Source: Desulfosporosinus sp. UBA4726
GTDB lineage: Bacteria > Bacillota > Desulfitobacteriia > Desulfitobacteriales > Desulfitobacteriaceae
DNA length: 19,166 nucleotides
NCBI GenBank assembly: GCA_002404215.1
Contig: DHJG01000199.1
Location: 9,808-28,973 of the forward strand
Reading direction: 5' to 3'
Below the pieces are notes generated by a model. It saw only the letters and a list, made by a program, of their open reading frames with translations. It had not been told where the DNA came from and searched no databases. Position numbers and translations under genes: made by a program. Positions 14,628 to 19,166 of this stretch are shown one piece after another (position 1 is the first letter of the stretch; each line of letters begins with the position of its first letter).

Positions 14628-15527
14628 GTGGTGAAACCGGGTGACAAGTTGGCAAATAGCATGACAGGATTCGGACGGGGTGAGGCGAGTGGAGATGGTT
14701 ATCAGTTCTCCATTGAGCTTAAATCCGTCAATCATCGATTTTTAGAAATCATGGTGCGCTCACCGCGTAACTTTACCGTCTTTGAGGAACGAATACGCAA
14801 AATATTGCAAGAACGGTTCCAGCGCGGACGCATTGAAGTGTATGTCAATGTGGTGGAAACTGAAGGAAGGAAGAGATTGGCGCAGGTTGACAAAGATTTA
14901 GCGCTGTCGTATGATAAGACATTGAAGGATCTCGCCTTGGCTCTACATACAGTGTATGAGACGGATATTTACCGTTTAGTCACTTTGCCTGAGGTTCTCT
15001 CAGTAGTGGAGCCTGAAATCGATCTTGATACTTTATGGAGAGTGTGTGCTGAGTCACTCTTAAAGGCCTCCGATGGTTTCGGGCAAATGCGCCGTAATGA
15101 AGGAGAAAAATTATCAATCGATCTATTACAAAGGCTTGATATCATAACCGAGTGTTTGCAAAGAATTGCCGAGCGTGCACCAAATGTCGTGACAGACTAT
15201 CAAGAACGTCTGCAGGAACGTCTTCAGACGCTCCTAGGTGAAGTTGAAGTGGATGCGACTCGACTGGCAAATGAAGTAGTTTATTTTGCAGACCGCGCCT
15301 CGATCACGGAAGAGTTAGTTCGCTTTGACAGCCATTTAACTCAAAGCCGGGAAGCATTGCGTAGTTCTGAACCGGTGGGGCGCAAACTAGATTTCTTAGT
15401 TCAAGAGATGAACAGAGAAATCAATACCATCGGGTCTAAAGCCAATGATATAAGGATTGGGCAACAGGTGGTTAGCGTAAAAAGTGAATTGGAAAAGGTG
15501 CGCGAGCAAATTCAGAATTTAGAGTAA
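14628..15527 (+). CDS. yicC: YicC/YloC family endoribonuclease
   Basis: Up to 299 aa. The N-terminal SMTGFGRGE (residues 11-19 from the GTG) is the family signature, and residues about 12-160 form the YicC N-terminal domain. The C-terminal ~85 residues form the DUF1732 domain (EVVYFADRASITEELVRFDS, GRKLDFLVQEMNREINTIGS). Family members have been shown to act as RNA endonucleases involved in sRNA/mRNA turnover; a central coiled region (about 160-210) suits oligomer formation. The start is uncertain: GTG at 14628 or 14631 has no nearby ribosome site, while TTG at 14649 (LANSMTGFG) has GGGTG 5 nt before it and gives 292 aa, closer to the usual length of about 290. It heads the cluster yicC-remA-gmk-rpoZ-coaBC, an order shared with Bacillus. 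Confidence 0.9.
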   Translation: MVKPGDKLANSMTGFGRGEASGDGYQFSIELKSVNHRFLEIMVRSPRNFTVFEERIRKILQERFQRGRIEVYVNVVETEGRKRLAQVDKDLALSYDKTLKDLALALHTVYETDIYRLVTLPEVLSVVEPEIDLDTLWRVCAESLLKASDGFGQMRRNEGEKLSIDLLQRLDIITECLQRIAERAPNVVTDYQERLQERLQTLLGEVEVDATRLANEVVYFADRASITEELVRFDSHLTQSREALRSSEPVGRKLDFLVQEMNREINTIGSKANDIRIGQQVVSVKSELEKVREQIQNLE

Positions 15528-15540
15528 TGGAGGATTCAGT

Positions 15541-15816
15541 TTGGACATAAAGCTCATTAACATTGGGTTTGGCAACATCGTATCTGCTAACCGAATTATC
15601 TCGATCGTGAGTCCGGAATCCGCCCCGATTAAACGTATTATCCAAGAAGCACGGGATACGGGCATGCTCATTGATGCCACGTATGGACGACGTACTCGTG
15701 CCGTGATTATCTGTGACAGTTCCCATGTCATTCTGTCTGCAGTTCAGCCTGAAACGGTAGCTAATCGTCTTTCGACAAAAGAGTCCAATTCTCACGCAGA
15801 AGATCCGGCAGAGTAG
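15541..15816 (+). CDS. remA: RemA (DUF370) DNA-binding regulator
   Basis: 91 aa. The sequence (LINIGFGNIVSANRIISIVS, then ESAPIKRIIQEARDTGMLID and ATYGRRTRAVI) corresponds almost residue by residue to the RemA family. In Bacillus subtilis RemA is a ring-forming DNA-binding activator of biofilm matrix operons and of osmoprotection genes. Start TTG at 15541 with GGAGG at 15529-15533, 7 nt upstream; no other start precedes the conserved DIKLINIG. It begins 13 nt after the yicC stop and 9 nt before gmk. In anaerobic Clostridia its targets are unknown. Confidence 0.93.
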   Translation: MDIKLINIGFGNIVSANRIISIVSPESAPIKRIIQEARDTGMLIDATYGRRTRAVIICDSSHVILSAVQPETVANRLSTKESNSHAEDPAE

Positions 15817-15825
15817 GGGTGTAGC

Positions 15826-16434
15826 GTGGAAGAAAGTCATGGATTACTAATCGTACTTTCAGGCCCTTCGGGTGCTGGCAAAGGTACGCTTTGTCGAGAA
15901 TTGCTTTGCCAAATGCCCGATCTAAGATATTCTGTCTCAATGACGACGCGCTCGCCCCGCCCCGGTGAGGTGGAAGGGGTTCATTATTATTTTCGTACTC
16001 GCAATGAATTTGAATCCATGCTTGCTAGTAATGAATTGTTGGAATCCGCTGAGTTCTGTGATAATTATTACGGAACGCCAATATTTGCGGTTGAGCAAGC
16101 GATACAGGCAGGTTTAGATGTTATTTTAGAAATTGAAATTCAAGGTGCGCTACAAATCAAAAAACGGTTTCCACAAGGTATTTTCACTTTCATCGTTCCA
16201 CCTTCCCTGGATGTTCTCTCTGAACGTATTCACAAACGGGGAACTGAGACTGAGGAAGTAATTCAGAAACGCTTAGCTACTGCAATTCAGGAACTGGAAT
16301 ATGTGAGTGAGTATGATTATGTAGTCATTAACGATGAAGTCCCTGTGGCTGTTAATAAGCTAAAGAGTATTCTCATTGCAGAAAAATGCCGGGTTAAACG
16401 AAAACCGTTTGTTTTTAAGGGGGAGTCTAGATGA
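15826..16434 (+). CDS. gmk: Guanylate kinase
   Basis: 202 aa. Phosphorylates GMP (and dGMP) with ATP to GDP in the cytoplasm, for nucleotide supply and (p)ppGpp metabolism. P-loop GPSGAGKGT at 13-21; GMP-binding motif SMTTRSPRPGEVEGVHYYF (residues 38-56); YYGTP (81-85) and the DVILEIEIQGA stretch also match; the lid region holds RIHKRGTETEEVIQKRL. Start GTG at 15826 with GGGGTG just upstream; no ATG is available before the P-loop. The end overlaps rpoZ by 4 nt (ATGA), implying translational coupling. Confidence 0.95.
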   Translation: MEESHGLLIVLSGPSGAGKGTLCRELLCQMPDLRYSVSMTTRSPRPGEVEGVHYYFRTRNEFESMLASNELLESAEFCDNYYGTPIFAVEQAIQAGLDVILEIEIQGALQIKKRFPQGIFTFIVPPSLDVLSERIHKRGTETEEVIQKRLATAIQELEYVSEYDYVVINDEVPVAVNKLKSILIAEKCRVKRKPFVFKGESR

Positions 16435-16637
16435 AACAACCTTCGCTTGATCTTTTAATGCGTAAGGTGGATAGCAAGTACACGTTGGTCGTCGTTGTGG
16501 CTAAAAGGGCGCGTGAAATAATGGAAGAAGCCAACCATGAGGATTTAGCCAAGGGTGCGAAACCGGTGAGCATTTCACTCGAAGAAATTTCTCAGTCCAA
16601 ATTCAACTATGAATGTACCCCGGAAGAGATTGAGTAA
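16431..16637 (+). CDS. rpoZ: DNA-directed RNA polymerase omega subunit
   Basis: 68 aa, usual size for Firmicutes omega. It shows the conserved N-terminal block (PSLDLLMRKVDSKYTLVVVV followed by AKRAREI), which clasps the C-terminal tail of the beta' subunit and helps assembly. It overlaps gmk by 4 nt at the start, and its last base overlaps the coaBC ATG (TAATG). GGGGGAG lies within the end of gmk as ribosome-binding site. Confidence 0.94.
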   Translation: MKQPSLDLLMRKVDSKYTLVVVVAKRAREIMEEANHEDLAKGAKPVSISLEEISQSKFNYECTPEEIE

Positions 16638-17854
16638 TGTTTTCAGGGAAAAAAATTCTCGTCGGGATCACCGGAGGTATCGCGGCTTACAAAGTTGCGG
16701 AAGTCGTTAGCCGTCTGCGTAAGCAGCATGCTGAAGTCCACGTCGCAATGACCAAGTCTGCTACAGAATTTATTGCCCCACTTACACTGCGGAGCCTTTC
16801 GGCAAATCCAGTGTATGTGGATCTGTTTGATGAGCCGAAATTATGGAATATTGAACATATCGCTTTGGCAGAGCACGTCGATGCAGTTATTGTCGCTCCG
16901 GCAACGGCCAATATGTTGGCGAAGATGGCGATTGGGTTGGCAGATGATTTCCTTTCGACGGTTCTATTAGCAACACGCGCACCGATTTTTGTAGCGCCGG
17001 CTATGAACCAGGCTATGTATCAGCATCCGGCGACCCAAGACAATCTGGCTCGTCTCCGAGATAGAGGGATTCAGATCATTGGCCCTGCCACCGGCTTTCA
17101 AGCGTGTGGCACGGAAGGGATTGGCCGGATGAGTGAAGCGGAAGAGATCGTGGAATCGTTAGTTCAGTTTTTCTCTGGGGTGGAATTGCTAAAAGGCAAG
17201 AAAGCCCTCGTGACGGCTGGAGGAACCCAAGAACCTCTCGATCCCGTTCGCTATCTTGGTAATCGGAGTTCTGGACGGATGGGGTACGCTATTGCTCAGG
17301 CGTTACAAGAAGCTGGTGCAGAGACCATCCTGGTCAGTGCACCGACGGATTTGTTACCTCCACCTGGAGTGACCTGTATATCGGTGCGAACTGCCCTTGA
17401 GATGTATGATGTAGTCCTGTCGCGTTTCCCCGAGATGGATGTTGTGGTAAAGGCAGCTGCGGTTGCAGATTATCGTCCAGCGGTTCAGGTAGATCAAAAA
17501 ATCAAAAAGGATGGGTCAAGCCGTACGATTGAGTTGGTTCCGAATCCAGATATATTAGCAGAGCTTGGTCGTAAGAAAACCTCGCAGATATTGATTGGGT
17601 TTGCAGCTGAGACTGAGAATCTCTTGGCTAACGCTCAGGAAAAGATGCTTAGGAAAAACGTCAATCTCCTGGTAGCTAATGATGTCACTAAACCGGGAGC
17701 AGGCTTTAATAGCCCAACCAACATTGTCAGTTTTCTCTTCCCTGATGGAAGAAGAATAGATTTTCCTCAGATGAGCAAACTGGAGGTTGCCCGAAATCTT
17801 GTAAGTGAGATTGCCAGCCTCCTAGTATGTAAAAGGAGTGAAACTAATGGTTAA
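16637..17854 (+). CDS. coaBC: Bifunctional phosphopantothenoylcysteine decarboxylase / phosphopantothenate-cysteine ligase
   Basis: 405 aa. It carries out two CoA steps: CoaB joins 4'-phosphopantothenate and cysteine using CTP, and CoaC decarboxylates the product to 4'-phosphopantetheine with FMN. N-terminal CoaC flavodoxin-like domain (about 1-180): GITGGIAAYK (10-19), catalytic His74 (WNIEHIALAEH), PAMN (121-124) and Cys157 in ACGTEGIGRM. C-terminal CoaB domain (about 187-400): VTAGGTQEPLDPVRY, NRSSGRMGYA, VVVKAAAVADYRP, KIKK with the ligase Lys, and LVPNPDIL. Starts on the last base of rpoZ and overlaps metK by 8 nt. Confidence 0.96.
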   Translation: MFSGKKILVGITGGIAAYKVAEVVSRLRKQHAEVHVAMTKSATEFIAPLTLRSLSANPVYVDLFDEPKLWNIEHIALAEHVDAVIVAPATANMLAKMAIGLADDFLSTVLLATRAPIFVAPAMNQAMYQHPATQDNLARLRDRGIQIIGPATGFQACGTEGIGRMSEAEEIVESLVQFFSGVELLKGKKALVTAGGTQEPLDPVRYLGNRSSGRMGYAIAQALQEAGAETILVSAPTDLLPPPGVTCISVRTALEMYDVVLSRFPEMDVVVKAAAVADYRPAVQVDQKIKKDGSSRTIELVPNPDILAELGRKKTSQILIGFAAETENLLANAQEKMLRKNVNLLVANDVTKPGAGFNSPTNIVSFLFPDGRRIDFPQMSKLEVARNLVSEIASLLVCKRSETNG

Positions 17855-19037
17855 AAAATTATTCACGTCGGAGTCTGTGACTGAAGGACACCCAGATAAG
17901 ATCTGCGACCAAATTTCAGATGCCATTTTGGATGCGATTTATTCGTTAGATCCTAATGCTCGAGTAGCTTGTGAAACGACTGTAACCACAGGATTGGTTC
18001 TAGTCAGCGGTGAGATCACGACCTCGTGTTATGTGGATATTCCTCATGTTGTGAGGGAAACAATTCGGGGAGTTGGTTATACCCGGGCTAAATATGGTTT
18101 TGACGCCGACACTTGCGCAGTTTTGACCTCTATCGGAGAACAATCCGCGGATATCGCGTTGGGTGTGAATAGGGCCTTGGAATCAAAAACCGGCGAAATG
18201 ACGGATAGCGATATTGAGGCCATCGGAGCTGGAGATCAGGGTATGGTGTTTGGCTATGCGACGAATGAAAGCGAAAGCTTCATGCCAGTTCCTATTGATT
18301 TAGCACATCGCTTGGCACGTAAACTCAGTGAAATGCGTAAATCTGATTTTTTAAGTTACCTGCGCCCGGATGGGAAAACACAGGTAACTGTAGAATACGA
18401 GGATAACAAACCAATTCGGGTAGATACGGTTGTAATCTCCACTCAGCATCATCCTGACGTCACTCAAGACCAAATCCGACGTGATTTGCTGCAATATGTT
18501 GTGTTCTCGACCATTCCTAAAGAGCTGTTAGATGAAGATACAAAGTATTTTATTAACCCTACAGGACGATTTGTCATTGGCGGACCTCAAGGGGATTGTG
18601 GTCTGACAGGACGTAAAATCATCGTGGATACATATGGTGGGATGGCTCGCCATGGCGGTGGTGCATTCTCAGGCAAGGACCCCACAAAAGTGGACCGTTC
18701 GGCAGCTTATGCGGCTCGTTATGTGGCGAAAAATCTCGTTGCTGCGGGATTAGCTGATCGTTGCGAACTTCAAATCGCTTATGCCATTGGTGTAGCTCGC
18801 CCTGTATCCGTCGCGATTGAGACATTTGGAACTGGAAAAATTGCCGATGAGCAGATCATTGAGTTTGTACTGAAAACGTTTGATCTTCGCCCAGCAGGCA
18901 TTATCAAGGCCTTGGATCTCCGTCGCCCAATTTACCGCCAAACGGCAGCTTATGGGCATTTCGGAAGAACTGACCTAGATCTGCCCTGGGAAAGAACAGA
19001 CAAGGTAGAAGCCTTGCGCAAGCTTGCAGGACTGTAA
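17847..19037 (+). CDS. metK: S-adenosylmethionine synthetase
   Basis: 396 aa. Makes S-adenosylmethionine from methionine and ATP. Motifs: TSESVTEGHPDKICDQISDA (9-28) with the ATP-binding His, GAGDQGMVFGYA (the adenine/methionine loop), and the P-loop-like GGGAFSGKDPTKVDRSAAY near 270. The full length is present, ending HFGRTDLDLPWERTDK plus a short tail. I place the start at ATG 17847, since AGGAG at 17834-17838 is 8 nt upstream; an in-frame GTG at 17838 would overlap that site. It overlaps the end of coaBC by 8 nt and is the last gene of the cluster. No SAM riboswitch is possible directly upstream, because the upstream DNA is coaBC coding sequence. Confidence 0.96.
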   Translation: MVKKLFTSESVTEGHPDKICDQISDAILDAIYSLDPNARVACETTVTTGLVLVSGEITTSCYVDIPHVVRETIRGVGYTRAKYGFDADTCAVLTSIGEQSADIALGVNRALESKTGEMTDSDIEAIGAGDQGMVFGYATNESESFMPVPIDLAHRLARKLSEMRKSDFLSYLRPDGKTQVTVEYEDNKPIRVDTVVISTQHHPDVTQDQIRRDLLQYVVFSTIPKELLDEDTKYFINPTGRFVIGGPQGDCGLTGRKIIVDTYGGMARHGGGAFSGKDPTKVDRSAAYAARYVAKNLVAAGLADRCELQIAYAIGVARPVSVAIETFGTGKIADEQIIEFVLKTFDLRPAGIIKALDLRRPIYRQTAAYGHFGRTDLDLPWERTDKVEALRKLAGL

Positions 19038-19055
19038 ATAAAATCAGAGTCTTAG

Positions 19056-19100
19056 AAAGAGCCCCTCATCAGTTTTATTTGAACTGATGAGGGGCTCTTT
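19056..19100 (+). terminator. Strong terminator after metK
   Basis: AAAGAGCCCCTCATCAGTT (19056-19074) pairs exactly with 19082-19100 (19 bp, 7-nt loop). The 3' arm ends in CTCTTT. Because the 5' arm starts with AAAGAG, the complementary strand would also terminate in T's, so it may serve both directions. It closes the yicC-metK cluster. Confidence 0.88.
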
Positions 19101-19166
19101 GATTGTACACTGTGCATTTTTTGTATCTGGTCTGTATTACAATTAATCTTTTCAGAAGCCTAATGA

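Noticed and set aside
17800..17850. SAM riboswitch in front of metK
   Set aside because: The upstream DNA is coaBC coding sequence, overlapping metK by 8 nt, with no leader.

Overview
The window reads as chromosome of a low-to-moderate GC, endospore-former-type Firmicute. Protein resemblance and gene order point towards the Desulfitobacterium/Desulfosporosinus group of Clostridia. That placement is inferred from memory of the families, not from a search. The indicators are LL-diaminopimelate aminotransferases instead of the succinylase route to lysine and peptidoglycan, a RemA (DUF370) gene, RqcH, strong AGGAGG ribosome binding sites, and the order yicC-remA-gmk-rpoZ-coaBC. No phage, IS, CRISPR, tRNA or rRNA was seen. 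Most of the window is ordinary housekeeping DNA, and the unusual signals lie in the intergenic regions.

Left part (1-4310). A short Cys-rich reading frame, open at the left edge, converges on a minus-strand glycine betaine/proline-type ABC operon (ATPase, permease, lipoprotein binding protein). That operon has a sigma-A-like promoter at 3411-3440. A perfect 12-bp inverted repeat overlaps the predicted transcription start. Upstream on the same strand is an unrecognised membrane-anchored protein with a TTG start.

Middle part (4473-12085). A free-standing dapL (410 aa class) has a near-consensus promoter and its own terminator. A YflT-type general stress protein follows. Its 3' side carries a T-box antitermination element with its terminator, yet no same-strand gene lies downstream for 2.5 kb. 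The next two genes (rqcH and a DUF202 membrane protein) run on the opposite strand, so this T-box is an orphan or has been re-purposed. Divergent from rqcH is a Ca2+-type P-type ATPase.

Right part (12086-19166). After a spacer with two competing hairpins, a promoter and a 13-bp leader hairpin come dapF and a second, shorter dapL-type aminotransferase, closed by a 20-bp perfect stem-loop. Then comes the compact cluster yicC-remA-gmk-rpoZ-coaBC-metK, with overlapping or nearly touching genes, closed by a 19-bp stem terminator. dapL and dapF act in consecutive steps of meso-diaminopimelate synthesis. gmk, rpoZ, coaBC and metK supply GDP, an RNA polymerase subunit, the 4'-phosphopantetheine part of CoA, and S-adenosylmethionine. 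RemA is known in Bacillus to control matrix and osmoprotection genes, which gives a possible link to the betaine transporter operon.
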